A stretch of 64,000 nucleotides of DNA from Paenibacillus sp. HWE-109 (GCF_022163125.1 NZ_CP091881.1:8326501-8390500); one strand, 5' to 3'; shown: positions 50,332-59,764, counted from the stretch's first letter. Notes: generated by a model from the letters alone, not told the origin. Translations and numbers: made by a program.

Positions 50332-50622
50332 TTAGGCTGCTTTGCTTTGTACCGAGTAAGGATTCCCGGCTGACTTCTGACCGAATCCAGAGGAGACCAT
50401 GATCAATCGTACGGGTTCTTCTCTTTGAGCGGAATGAAACTCACGAACAGTGACGGTTGCTTCAGAATCCACAAGGGTTCCCTGACGACGATAGGCGTCA
50501 ATCGAAATGACATTGTTTCCCATGGGCTCAGGTTTACGCTCCAATGGTTGCTCCCAGGCAATAATTGGTGTTGCTGGAGTAGCTTCAAGTGCAGGTTTCC
50601 TTGATTCTTGTTCATGACTCAT
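50332..50622 (-). CDS. Small hypothetical protein between regulator and ClpP
   Basis: 96 residues from ATG 50622 (minus), preceded by GAGGAGG. Soluble, rich in Pro, Glu and Ala at the N-terminus (RKPALEATPATPIIAWEQPL), with a central strand-like region (NNVISIDAYRRQGTLVDSEA) and Ser/Gly-rich C-terminus. I do not recognise a family. Position between the HTH gene and clpP, with short gaps of 13 and 32 bases, suggests that it acts with them, for instance as an adaptor or substrate; that is inference. Confidence 0.7.
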   Translation of the reverse strand: MSHEQESRKPALEATPATPIIAWEQPLERKPEPMGNNVISIDAYRRQGTLVDSEATVTVREFHSAQREEPVRLIMVSSGFGQKSAGNPYSVQSKAA

Positions 50623-50635
50623 GACAAATGCCTCC

Positions 50636-51217
50636 TCATTCTTTGGGTTTGGGGTAGACGGCCAACAAGACTTGGTAGGCTTCCTGATCGTTGCAGCTCG
50701 AATAGCGTTCGACCAACTGCTTGACCATAGCCGCATACTCTTCAATGAACGATTGCCGCTGTTGTTCGTCGTTCAAATGAACCTGAAGCTGCAGCGTTGC
50801 GCTTGGTATGACTTCACCGACATCGGATTGCTCCATAAGCAGCATCGCATCTCTGCGAATTCGCTCGGATGTCGTCACGAGATGTGCAAGCGAGCTTTGA
50901 TCCTTGAGCTTCTGCAAGGTTTCCGGTTTCATGCTGAGCGATTCGGCCAGTACGAAGGTTTTGGCAATAGCGCGATACAGCACTTCGACCAAATTGCGCA
51001 CCTGGCGTGTGCCGACACGCTGCACGAGGCCAGCTTTCTCAAGCGCCTTGAGATGGTAATTAATACGCTGGGCGGTCTCGCCGAGCGTGCGCGCTACCTC
51101 AGCGGCAGAGCCAGGTTCCAAAAGCTGAGCGATGATTTCCCCGCGAAGCGGATTCAACAGAATGGTAGCCTGCTCAGGGGACTCGATGTAGAAGCTGTCT
51201 TGAATCTCTTGTGGCAT
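50636..51217 (-). CDS. Winged-helix (ArsR-like) regulator of the clpP operon
   Basis: 193 residues from ATG 51217 (minus) behind GGAGG. N-terminal HTH: LLNPLRGEIIAQLLEPGSAA, EVARTLGETAQRINYHLKAL, EKAGLVQRVGTRQVRN. The C-terminal 100 residues are helical and may bind a ligand or dimerise. First gene of the three-gene minus-strand unit; a palindrome just upstream is the likely self-operator. Confidence 0.88.
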   Translation of the reverse strand: MPQEIQDSFYIESPEQATILLNPLRGEIIAQLLEPGSAAEVARTLGETAQRINYHLKALEKAGLVQRVGTRQVRNLVEVLYRAIAKTFVLAESLSMKPETLQKLKDQSSLAHLVTTSERIRRDAMLLMEQSDVGEVIPSATLQLQVHLNDEQQRQSFIEEYAAMVKQLVERYSSCNDQEAYQVLLAVYPKPKE

Positions 51218-51252
51218 GGAGAGTAAGGCCTCCAATACAAAGAATATGTTAC

Positions 51253-51272
51253 GTAAAAATATTTTATTACGT
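51253..51272 (-). promoter_or_regulatory. Imperfect palindrome upstream of the winged-helix regulator
   Basis: CGTAAAAATATTTTATTACG is a 20-base imperfect palindrome (16 of 20 positions symmetric), 36 bases before the ATG. AT-rich centre and position fit an ArsR-type operator over the promoter. Confidence 0.5.
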
Positions 51273-51308
51273 TGAGAAGAGAATGTCAATGGGCGGGGAG
51301 GATCTTAG

Positions 51309-51465
51309 ATATCGGGTGACAAATAAGTTTTGAAGTAGACAATAAAGTTTTGAAGTAACAAATATAGTTTTGAAGTGACAAATATCGGGTGACAAATAAG
51401 TTTTGAAGTAGACAATAAAGTTGTGAAGTGACAAATAAAGTCTTGAAGTAACAAATAAAGTTTGA
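51309..51465 (+). repeat. 20-bp minisatellite with a 73-bp higher-order period
   Basis: The word ACAAATAAAGTTTTGAAGTR is repeated seven to eight times with small changes (19-20 bases each). The stretch starting ATATCGGGTGACAAATAAG recurs after exactly 73 bases (51309 and 51382). Open frames across it exist only by repetition. It lies 90 bases upstream of the regulator gene. Confidence 0.85.
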
Positions 51466-51553
51466 ATAGTCTTAAAAACATGATGCATAACTTCTATGAT
51501 GCGGTCGTAGGTGATGATGTACTTTCCGCTACATTGAGAGGGGGTACCAAATC

Positions 51554-51622
51554 ATGCTGATTAACGATACTATTGTGAGAAGTGTTAAGTCTGGATCTTG
51601 GGAAAATGTAAAGTCTATCTAG
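51554..51622 (+). other. Orphan 22-codon reading frame with strong RBS, probably a gene remnant
   Basis: ATG 51554 preceded by GAGAGGGGG (51537-51545), then MLINDTIVRSVKSGSWENVK and a stop at 51620-51622. A terminator follows at 51688. It reads like the truncated start of a protein. From 51720 to 51932 there is no convincing gene. Confidence 0.35.
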
Positions 51623-51687
51623 TCCAAGATGCTAATGATGTCATAAGGGCTATTATTTTTTCTTAGAAAAGATATTTTGATCATATG

Positions 51688-51719
51688 AAGCGATGGGAGT
51701 CAATCCTTTCGCTTTTTTT
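51688..51719 (+). terminator. Rho-independent terminator behind the orphan frame
   Basis: AAGCGA.GGGA pairs with TCCT.TCGCTT around GTCAA, followed by seven T. Confidence 0.8.
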
Positions 51720-51932
51720 GTTGTTCTGAGAGCAGGGTAGAATTATGCCGTTTTCAAGCACATCGGTCAATCATCGTTCTAAATGTGGAGGATTACATAA
51801 CCAGAATACATTTGGCATATTTTCATCCGCCAATGTAAGGACCAAAATAGAATTGCGATGGTCACATATCATTCCCAGGGACATGAACGTAATTGAAATC
51901 GAAAGTGATTTACTATGTGGGGGAACAAGCAT

Positions 51933-52626
51933 ATGGAAGTAAGGGAGATTGAGATCGCTGACCCTGAGGAAGATGAAATAAAAGTGAGAACGATTGTCAA
52001 TGGAATTTGTGTGTTGGAGTTGTGACAATACAACCATAGGGATTTCATTAAGCCGCAGCTAGTGGGACATGAAGGAATTGGCGTGGTGACTAAAGTCGGC
52101 AGCAGTGTTCGTTGCGTAAAAAGAAGGCGACTACATACTTACGTTTCAATGGAGTGTGTACACCAATATTCAATCAACGGATATCGTCAAATTGTCCTGC
52201 AAGCCGGAAGAAGCAGCGTCATATATCGTGGAACCTTTCTTGTGTGCGATTACGGCTGTCCATCATCTGCGCATAATGCAAGGGCGGTTTGAACTTTACT
52301 AGGAAGATTCAGGAGCGGCGGATGCGCTGAAATGGTGCACCAAGCTGGCTAGAGCAGGAGGAAAAGTTGGTATCTACGCTTGGCATCATGACTCTAGGCT
52401 GACTGACATGAACGATTGGTATGTCAAGGGGCTTGAAGTGTTGAACGTATCGCCGGCCATCGCGGCACATACGAAGGACAGACTGGCAGCTATCAGAGCT
52501 GCTGACCGGATGATGGCAGCCGGCAAAATCCATCAGCATGAGTTCATTACACATCGGTATGATTTTAAGAATATCGAGCTGGCTATGCATGCTTCTACAG
52601 TCAGAGAAGATCGGTTTGTCAAATAA
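51933..52626 (+). pseudogene. Decayed zinc-type alcohol/polyol dehydrogenase
   Basis: The start MEVREIEIADPEEDEIKVRT, then TIVNGIC, looks like the N-terminus of a medium-chain dehydrogenase but stops at 52023-52025. Further pieces follow in different frames: QLVGHEGIGVVTKVGSSV (zinc-site region, about 52047), EGDYILTFQWSVYTNI then KPEEAASYIVEPFLCAITAV (about 52125-52280, ending in a stop), and a C-terminal part from 52319 (ALKWCTKLARAGGKVGIYAW to the end at 52626). At least two frameshifts, two stops and a missing cofactor-domain segment. It lies just before the Gfo/Idh gene and was probably once part of that operon. Confidence 0.8.
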
Positions 52627-52660
52627 ATATTAACATTTTGAGCGGAGCGAGGAATGCAAG

Positions 52661-53680
52661 ATGAGTTTCAGAATTTGTATCGTCGGATGCGGCCAAATGG
52701 CCGAACATGGGCATGGACCAGCTTGGCGCGAATACGCCGATCGCAACTCCGGAGTAACACTGGCAGCTTGCTGCGACATCGATGAAGCAAGGGCTGGCAG
52801 CTTTCAACAAAAATTTGGTTTCTCGCGTCGATATACCGACATCGGCACAATGTTAGAGCGAGAGAAGCCAGATGCAATCTGTCTAGTCGTACCGGCACAT
52901 CTGATGACAACAATGGCTATTCCGCTGTTAGAGAAAGGATATCCCCAGCTGTTGGAGAAACCACCGGGCTTGAACAGGGAGGAAACGATCCGCTTAATTC
53001 AAGCAGCGGAACGAGGGGATGCTCCTAACCAGGTTGCCTTCAACCGCCGTTACATGCCGTTAGTATTGAAGCTGCAGGAAGTGCTGAAGCTTCGTGGAGA
53101 TTCGGGAATACATACAATCCGTTATGTTATGTATCGAACTGGGAGGACCGATGAGGATTTTGCTACTACTGCCATTCACGGCATTGATCTGGTTAGTTAT
53201 ATAGCGGGTTCCGCCTATCGGCATATACAGTTCCGGTACCAGGAATTACCTGATGTCGGCACACGGGTCGCGAATATTTATGTTACAGGTGAGCTCGTTT
53301 CTGGCGCTGTCATCGAGCTTTGCTTTTGCCCGGTGTCTGGCGGTTGCATAGAACGCATGGAAGTTAGTACATGGAATCATACGTTTTTTCTCGAACTCCC
53401 CGTTTGGGGTTCGCCAGATATTCCGGGAAGGTTGCTACACAGCGAACGGAACCAAGGGGTAACAGATATTTCAGGGAATCTGGCTGAAGGGATGGACAAA
53501 CTGTTTGCGATGAACGGATTTTATGAGGAAAACTGTAGATTCTTCGATGAGATCCGAGCGGGCCGAAAGCCGAAAGGCGATATTAAATCGGGACTTCAAG
53601 CTGTCGAAATTGCCGATTGCATTCGTAACCGAAAAGCCGAATATCGTCTCGATCCTTATGACGGAGGTTGCCTTACATGA
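52661..53680 (+). CDS. Gfo/Idh/MocA-family oxidoreductase
   Basis: 339 residues from ATG 52661 (GAGCGAGG upstream). N-terminal NAD(P)-binding ICIVGCGQMAEHGHG and the catalytic-region LLEKPPGLNREETIRLI (EKP motif) are complete; the C-terminal alpha/beta domain follows. Substrate is a sugar, cyclitol or sugar derivative, unknown. The stop overlaps the permease ATG by four bases, so the enzyme belongs to the sugar-uptake operon. Confidence 0.9.
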   Translation: MSFRICIVGCGQMAEHGHGPAWREYADRNSGVTLAACCDIDEARAGSFQQKFGFSRRYTDIGTMLEREKPDAICLVVPAHLMTTMAIPLLEKGYPQLLEKPPGLNREETIRLIQAAERGDAPNQVAFNRRYMPLVLKLQEVLKLRGDSGIHTIRYVMYRTGRTDEDFATTAIHGIDLVSYIAGSAYRHIQFRYQELPDVGTRVANIYVTGELVSGAVIELCFCPVSGGCIERMEVSTWNHTFFLELPVWGSPDIPGRLLHSERNQGVTDISGNLAEGMDKLFAMNGFYEENCRFFDEIRAGRKPKGDIKSGLQAVEIADCIRNRKAEYRLDPYDGGCLT

Positions 53681-54630
53681 AATCTGAAACAATCCAAGAG
53701 TACAATGCCGTTATCAGCCACAGACGAAGCAGAAAAAGTAGAAACTTTCTTCGTAATTATGAACTTTATCTATTTATGTGTCCTGCTGTTCTTTATTTTC
53801 TCATTTTTCACTACTTGCCGCTCTATGGTATTCAGATTGCATTCAAGGATTTTATAGCGACGAAAGGGATTTGGAACAGCCCATGGGTAGGGTTCAAGCA
53901 TTTCAAGATGTTCTTTGATTCCTATTACGCATGGCAACTCATCAAGAACACCGTGTTGTTGTCGCTATACACGATTGTTGCCGGATTCCCTCTGCCCATC
54001 TTGCTGGCACTTATGCTGAATGAAGTGCGGAGTAAAGTGTACAAGAAGATTGTCCAAACTACCGCATATGCACCCCACTTTATTTCAACTGTCGTCATGG
54101 TTGGAATGGTTTATATGGCGATGCATCCGGTATATGGAGTCGTCAATACGGTGATCAAGGCGTTTGGAATGGACCCCATCGATTTTCTGAATAAACCGGA
54201 GTATTTTAAAAGCTTGTATGTGTGGTCTGGCGTCTGGCAGAACACAGGCTGGGAATCAGTCATTTACTTTGCGGTCTTGTCCAACGTCGATCCTGAGCAG
54301 CACGAAGCAGCAACCATTGACGGCGCATCGCGATTACAGAGGATATGGCACATCAACTTACCGGTCATCATACCGACAGCGGTTATTCTGTTTGTTCTGA
54401 ACGCGGGTTCAATAATGAGCATCAGCTTTGAGAAAATTTACTTAATGCAAACTCCTTTGAACGCCCAAGCTTCAGACGTCATATCGACTTATATATACAA
54501 AGTGGGACTGCAAGGAGCGAAATTCAGCTTAACGACGGCAATTGGTTTGTTTAACTCGGTTATTAATTTCTTATTCCTTATCGTGGTCAATCAAATCGCT
54601 AAACGATTATCTTCGACAAGTCTGTGGTAG
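53677..54630 (+). CDS. LplB-type sugar ABC permease
   Basis: 317 residues from ATG 53677, GGAGG at 53663-53667. Six membrane segments; N-terminal YELYLFMCPAVLYFLIFHYLP and the mid GIQIAFKDF are LplB hallmarks, EAA loop EQHEAATIDGASRLQRIWHI. Partner of the next gene. LplB/YtcP systems import complex-polysaccharide oligomers in Paenibacillus. Confidence 0.93.
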   Translation: MKSETIQEYNAVISHRRSRKSRNFLRNYELYLFMCPAVLYFLIFHYLPLYGIQIAFKDFIATKGIWNSPWVGFKHFKMFFDSYYAWQLIKNTVLLSLYTIVAGFPLPILLALMLNEVRSKVYKKIVQTTAYAPHFISTVVMVGMVYMAMHPVYGVVNTVIKAFGMDPIDFLNKPEYFKSLYVWSGVWQNTGWESVIYFAVLSNVDPEQHEAATIDGASRLQRIWHINLPVIIPTAVILFVLNAGSIMSISFEKIYLMQTPLNAQASDVISTYIYKVGLQGAKFSLTTAIGLFNSVINFLFLIVVNQIAKRLSSTSLW

Positions 54631-54646
54631 AAAGGTGAACGCTATT

Positions 54647-55537
54647 GTGAAAAGAACGAAAGATGATATTATTTTTGAAACTATAAATTTGGTGTTTGTG
54701 ACTGGTTTTTTCATCATCATCCTCTATCCGCTGGTATTTATAATAAGCGCGTCCATCAGCGATCCCTCTCTGGTATCACAAGGGAAGATCGTTCTGCTGC
54801 CAAAAGGAATTACACTAGAAGGTTACAAGCGGTTGTTCCAGTACAACGATATTTGGATGGGATACCGAAATACGATTCTATATACACTCGCTGGAACTAT
54901 TGTCAGTCTCTTTCTGACGTTGACAGCCGCCTATCCGTTATCTAGAAAAGATTTTGCTGGTAAGCATTATTTTGTACTGTTCTTCACTGTGACGATGTTT
55001 TTTTCTGGAGGGTTGGTTCCAACTTTTATGCTCCTTAGCGATCTGGGAATTCGGAACACCGTATTAGCGCAAATATTGCCGGGTGCTGCCGCGTTTTGGT
55101 ATATTGTGGTAGTGAGAACTTATTATCAATCCAGTATTCCGGATGAGTTAAAGGAATCGGCGATGATGGATGGCTGTTCGAATACAAGGCTGTTTATAAG
55201 CATTGTACTGCCGCTATCCAAGCCAATTATTGCTGTTATGGCGCTTTTCTATGGCGTCTCACAATGGAACAGCTATTTTAACGCGTTAATCTACATTTCC
55301 AATCGGGACTTATTCCCATTACAATTAATCTTGAGAGAAATACTTATTATCAACCAGATTGATATGAGTTTATTGACAACGGATGGCGAATTGGAAGCGT
55401 TCGCGAAAAGGGTAGAATTGGCGACTTTATTGAAATATGCGGCGATTATCGTATCGACATTGCCCGTTATTCTCATATATCCATTTCTTCAGAAATATTT
55501 TGTTAAAGGTATTTTGGTCGGTGCTGTCAAGGGCTGA
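54647..55537 (+). CDS. YtcP-type sugar ABC permease
   Basis: 296 residues from GTG 54647, which follows GAAAGGTG at 54630-54637; the resulting length is standard. N-terminal FIIILYPLVFIISASISDP, EAA loop ELKESAMMDGCSNTRLFISI and end YPFLQKYFVKGILVGAVKG are family-typical. No ATPase is encoded in the locus. Confidence 0.92.
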   Translation: MKRTKDDIIFETINLVFVTGFFIIILYPLVFIISASISDPSLVSQGKIVLLPKGITLEGYKRLFQYNDIWMGYRNTILYTLAGTIVSLFLTLTAAYPLSRKDFAGKHYFVLFFTVTMFFSGGLVPTFMLLSDLGIRNTVLAQILPGAAAFWYIVVVRTYYQSSIPDELKESAMMDGCSNTRLFISIVLPLSKPIIAVMALFYGVSQWNSYFNALIYISNRDLFPLQLILREILIINQIDMSLLTTDGELEAFAKRVELATLLKYAAIIVSTLPVILIYPFLQKYFVKGILVGAVKG

Positions 55538-55580
55538 ATTCGGTTTTGGTCTTTTATGGTCTGCAAGTGTATAGAAAGAA

Positions 55581-55612
55581 GCGGGTCTTGTAATAATGGC
55601 CCGCATTTTTTT
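55581..55612 (+). terminator. Terminator between the permeases and the AraC regulator
   Basis: GCGGGTC/GGCCCGC stem (one wobble) with a 10-base loop, followed by ATTTTTTT. Confidence 0.88.
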
Positions 55613-55674
55613 GTATGTTTTGACACCGCTTACAAAATTGATGATTAAGTTGCTGGCAGGGTGGGGGGACACTC

Positions 55675-57954
55675 ATGGTCTATAGAAAAAGAAGCATCAG
55701 GTTTACTTACTTTATTTCGTACATTGTCATTTTTGCCATTCCTCTCATCACGTTGGGCATGGTGCTGTATAGCAAAGCCGTTGTGGAAATGCAAAAGGAA
55801 GTGGAACGATATACCCTCAGTAAAGTCAATCGTATGAAGGAGACGATGGACAGCGAGCTTTTGGAAACGCAACAAATCGCAGTGAAAGTTGCGTCTGACG
55901 AAAGCATAAAACCGTATACGATCATTCTGAATGATTATCGGAGTAAAGTTGCCGTTGATCAACTGGCTAAATACCGAGTGCAATCATTCGTGGACAACAT
56001 ATTTGTTCAATTCTCCAATGATCCTTACATTTATAGCGTCGAAGGCAAAATGAGCATGGACACGATGCTGCAGAAAATAGTAGGCACCGACGATCAGGAG
56101 AGTCAGGCCTTCTTGAATTCACTTAATCGTGTAAGAAGTTCCGCTCGAATTGGGGAAAATTGCATGCCAGCCAGCCCTTCCGCAACCAAAGGCAATTTGT
56201 TCTGCTTATATTCGTTGCCGCTTAATGGAAACAATCCGTATGGGGTTGTCGGCATAAAAATTGACCATGGGGCTGTCGAGAGTTTAGCAGAAGACTTATT
56301 TGGTACTTCAGGGGGCATCTTGTATGTGCTAAATAGCGACATGCAACAGATCTATACGTTTGGGGATGAAGAATTTCTCCCGAAGCACTTAATTGAAGAT
56401 ATAATCGCGCATCAACCAGCCTCGGGAATCAGCAGTTTAGAATCCGGCAATCAGCAACTGTCCGTGATTGATACGACTTCCGATAATTCAAAGTTCCGAT
56501 ATATTCTCGTCCTCTCCCCCAAGAACTATTTGAATCACGTTATAGAAATGCGACAGCAAGTGACAGTCATCATAATAGTGGTAGTTATTATCGGAGTGTT
56601 GTTGGCCTTAATTCTTGCCAAAACGAGTTATCGGCCAATTAAGGCTTTGTTCGATTCGATTACAGCCCATGGTTCGCAAGTTGGCCATACGGGAGCGGAG
56701 ACGAACGGCATAAGAGTTAATGAAATCGATAGCATTGAACGAATGTTCAGAAACATTGTTCAGAAGAACAGCGGACTTACAGAGCGACTGAACAGCCAAA
56801 GTTCGTATGTTCGGGAGCAAATCTTACAGATGCTGCTCAAGGGGAGACTGGCTCAAAAAGAGAAAATCAGAGAGTTATTGTCTTTGTATGAGATGAGCTT
56901 CGATTATGAGCACCTGTATGTCGCTGTTCTGCAGAAGGCAGCCGATCTCGACATCACCGGATCGGAACTGACTTTTTATTTGGCGAAGCTTCAGGAAGAG
57001 AATGAGTTGCCGGTAGCTGCATTCTGCATCGACACCGTTCAAGGCGATTTGGTTCTGATTGTAAACGCATCCCACAATTTTTCAACCAAAGTGGAGATTT
57101 ATCCTTTAATGGCAAGCATTCAAGTATTTTTTGATGACAAGTTTGGTTTACGGCCAAACATTGGCGTAGGCAGAAGCTACGATGATATTCATATGACCTC
57201 AAGATCTTTCTTGGAGGCTCTCAGCGTTTTGGATGTAGAGCTACTAATCAATTCCGGCAGCATCGTTTTTATCGAGGATATCGCTTCTACAGATAACCAG
57301 GTGTATTGGTATCCGCGTGAGCTGCAAATCCGTCTCGAACAAAGCATGAAGCAGGGTAATGCCTATGTTTGCAAGGAAATTATTCGCGAAATTGTTGGCA
57401 ACATGAAGGAAAGACAACTATCCTCTGGCATGTCCAAAATGATTTGCTTCAACATGATCCATAACGTCATGGAAATTCTGAATGAATTTGAAATTCGTGC
57501 CTTCGATGATGACATAGAAGGGTTGACACATTTTGCTTCACTGGATGACTTGCAATTTAAACTGGAGCTAGCAACGGATAAGTTATGTAAACATATTGAG
57601 GAAAGCAAGGAAAGCGGCCATGAAGAGCTGAAAATTGTGATTATAGACTATATTCACGATCATTACACGAATTCATCACTCGGGCTCGACATGGTTGCCG
57701 ACATGTTTGGCATATCACCCAAATATTTGAGTCGCTTTTTCAAGCAGCAGATAGGTGTCAATTTCGCCGAGTATATTAAGAGCCTGCGGATCGAATTGGC
57801 TAAAAAGCTGCTGAGCGAAACGGACAAGTCGGTCAAAGAGGTTGTGACCGATGTAGGATATAACGATGCAGCAAGTTTTACTAGAACATTCAGACAAATG
57901 GAGGGGATTCCCCCAGGTCGCTTCAGAGAAATCGTCCATAATCAAGGATCTTAA
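55675..57954 (+). CDS. Membrane-bound AraC-family regulator with external sensor
   Basis: 759 residues; GGGGGGA precedes ATG 55675. Membrane segment at about 10-30, a large outside Cache-like domain to about 295, second membrane segment (VTVIIIVVVIIGVLLALIL), a cytoplasmic linker of about 300 residues and a C-terminal AraC HTH pair (LGLDMVADMFGISPKYLSRF, SVKEVVTDVGYNDAASFTRT, GIPPGRF). One-component regulators of this kind control the neighbouring LplABC-type importer in Paenibacillus. A consensus TTGACA at 55620-55625 lies upstream with a weak -10. Confidence 0.92.
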   Translation: MVYRKRSIRFTYFISYIVIFAIPLITLGMVLYSKAVVEMQKEVERYTLSKVNRMKETMDSELLETQQIAVKVASDESIKPYTIILNDYRSKVAVDQLAKYRVQSFVDNIFVQFSNDPYIYSVEGKMSMDTMLQKIVGTDDQESQAFLNSLNRVRSSARIGENCMPASPSATKGNLFCLYSLPLNGNNPYGVVGIKIDHGAVESLAEDLFGTSGGILYVLNSDMQQIYTFGDEEFLPKHLIEDIIAHQPASGISSLESGNQQLSVIDTTSDNSKFRYILVLSPKNYLNHVIEMRQQVTVIIIVVVIIGVLLALILAKTSYRPIKALFDSITAHGSQVGHTGAETNGIRVNEIDSIERMFRNIVQKNSGLTERLNSQSSYVREQILQMLLKGRLAQKEKIRELLSLYEMSFDYEHLYVAVLQKAADLDITGSELTFYLAKLQEENELPVAAFCIDTVQGDLVLIVNASHNFSTKVEIYPLMASIQVFFDDKFGLRPNIGVGRSYDDIHMTSRSFLEALSVLDVELLINSGSIVFIEDIASTDNQVYWYPRELQIRLEQSMKQGNAYVCKEIIREIVGNMKERQLSSGMSKMICFNMIHNVMEILNEFEIRAFDDDIEGLTHFASLDDLQFKLELATDKLCKHIEESKESGHEELKIVIIDYIHDHYTNSSLGLDMVADMFGISPKYLSRFFKQQIGVNFAEYIKSLRIELAKKLLSETDKSVKEVVTDVGYNDAASFTRTFRQMEGIPPGRFREIVHNQGS

Positions 57955-58026
57955 CGCTCAAATGTAGAGGATCGCATAGTGTGAATACGTTTGACATGTT
58001 TCTATTTCCCATCTATCGTGACACAC

Positions 58027-58040
58027 TGAAAACGGTTACG
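58027..58040 (+). promoter_or_regulatory. Possible catabolite-responsive element (cre)
   Basis: TGAAAACGGTTACG fits the CcpA-site pattern TGnAAnCGnWnnC, only the final A is changed, 31 bases before the ATG. Consistent with carbon catabolite repression of the binding-protein/lyase operon. Confidence 0.4.
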
Positions 58041-58070
58041 AAAACAATATGGTTCAGGAGGGTATGTTAG

Positions 58071-59723
58071 ATGAAGTTATGGAAGGAAGAGGGGATTTAT
58101 GGTATGAAGCGCAAGAGCGGGTACGGCATGGTTGGCGGTGTAATGTCTATTGCTCTATTTTTATCCATGCTGACCGCATGCAGTGGCGCTAACAATGCGC
58201 AAGATTCGGCAAAGGGGACGAATCAGCCGTCACAAGGAGGAAGCGCCGCAACGGTCAATCCGAAGGATACGCTTGTCTCCGACAAAAAAATTACGCTGAA
58301 GGCAATCGGGCAAAAAGATGCACAGGGCGCTGCCTGGGGAGATTTGAGGATATTCAAGGACTTGGAGACGCTGACGAATGTGCATTATGAGTTTGATGCC
58401 GTGTCGGACGGCTATCTGGAAAAGAAAAATCTGGCGCTCGCTACAGGAAATCTGCCGGATGTCATTTTTGGGCCGCTCGGATTCGAAGATGAGGAAACAT
58501 ACGGGCCGCAGGGCGTGTTGATCGATTTGACCGATCTCATCGAGAAGTATGCGCCTAATATTAAAAAGGCATTAAATGATTACCCGCTGCTGAAAAAAAC
58601 GATGACAGCAAGTGACGGCAAAATCTACTCACTCGGGCAGGTTGCCTCGACACCTACGATGGGCGCTTTCAAACCGGTCATCAATAAATCGTGGTTAACC
58701 AATTTGAACTTGAAGATGCCCGAGACGACTTCCGATTTGTATGAGGTGTTAAAGGCTTTCCGGGACAATGACCCGATGAAAGACGGCAAGAAAAGCCAAA
58801 TTCCGATGGGCGAATATCAATTCTTTTGGCTGAACGGAATGCTGCTTCCCGCTTTTGGCGAGTCGGCTGCGGATATTGCTTTAAAAGATAGAAAAGTGGT
58901 GTTTACACCAAGCACGGACGGTTATAAACACTATTTGCAATATTTGAACAAGTTGTACACGGAAAAACTAATCGATCCGATGTTTATTTCTCAGAGCAAC
59001 GATGAGTATTTAGCCAAAACGAAAAAAAATATATACGGTGTGCTTGGACAAGTCAGACTGGCTGATTGGAAGCAATATGAAATGATGTCCCCCCTGACAT
59101 CAGAGTATAGCAAAGAAAAGGTAAGCAGTTCGTCCAGCATACAGTATTCAAGTGGCAAATTTGCCATCACGAAAGCCAACAAATATCCCATCGAAACGAT
59201 TAAATGGGCGGATCTGTTTTTTGCCGATTTAGACAAAGGTGTTGAGGGAATAACTGGAGCATCGCTTTGGTTGGGCAAGCGGGGCGTGGATTGGGACTTC
59301 TCGGAAGGAAATAAATCCGTTAAATATTTGTTTCAGAACGATGCAGGACTAAACGAGGTGCAAATGCTGCTCAAAAAGTTTACGCCAAGCACGACGGGTA
59401 TTTTCGGGAAACTCGTTCTGAAATCACCCTTCGAAGCGGACTATTCCAAATGGCTTGGCGAGAACAACATGACCAAAATATTCCCTTATATCAAACCGGA
59501 CAAAGAGTTCCCCGCCGGGGCCAGATTCAAACCGGATGAAGCGAGCAAAATTACGACCATGATGACGGATATATCCAAGTATGTGGAAGAATCACGGGCC
59601 AAGTTCGTTACCGGCGACCAATCGTTTGAGAAATGGGACGTGTACATTAAAAACTTGGAAAGCATGAAAGTCAAGGAGTATGTGAAGCTGTATCAAGATG
59701 CCTATGACAGGTTTCAGAAGTAG
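58071..59723 (+). CDS. LplA-type extracellular sugar-binding lipoprotein
   Basis: 550 residues. ATG 58071 follows AGGAGGG; ATG 58104 is a second plausible start. Lipobox LTAC at about residues 33-36, Ser/Gln/Gly-rich linker, then a large solute-binding domain (DLRIFKDLETLTNVHYEFDA, NLPDVIFGPLGFEDEETYGP, ALNDYPLLKKTMTASDGKIY), typical of the 500-550 residue LplA class. It should serve the LplB/YtcP permeases upstream. The secreted lyase begins 41 bases downstream. Confidence 0.92.
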   Translation: MKLWKEEGIYGMKRKSGYGMVGGVMSIALFLSMLTACSGANNAQDSAKGTNQPSQGGSAATVNPKDTLVSDKKITLKAIGQKDAQGAAWGDLRIFKDLETLTNVHYEFDAVSDGYLEKKNLALATGNLPDVIFGPLGFEDEETYGPQGVLIDLTDLIEKYAPNIKKALNDYPLLKKTMTASDGKIYSLGQVASTPTMGAFKPVINKSWLTNLNLKMPETTSDLYEVLKAFRDNDPMKDGKKSQIPMGEYQFFWLNGMLLPAFGESAADIALKDRKVVFTPSTDGYKHYLQYLNKLYTEKLIDPMFISQSNDEYLAKTKKNIYGVLGQVRLADWKQYEMMSPLTSEYSKEKVSSSSSIQYSSGKFAITKANKYPIETIKWADLFFADLDKGVEGITGASLWLGKRGVDWDFSEGNKSVKYLFQNDAGLNEVQMLLKKFTPSTTGIFGKLVLKSPFEADYSKWLGENNMTKIFPYIKPDKEFPAGARFKPDEASKITTMMTDISKYVEESRAKFVTGDQSFEKWDVYIKNLESMKVKEYVKLYQDAYDRFQK

Positions 59724-59764
59724 CATTGTCGCCACAAGTTAAGATGGAAATGGAGGAGAACGTT

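Noticed and set aside
51309..51465. CRISPR array
   Set aside because: The units are contiguous, with no unique spacers, and no cas gene lies in the window.
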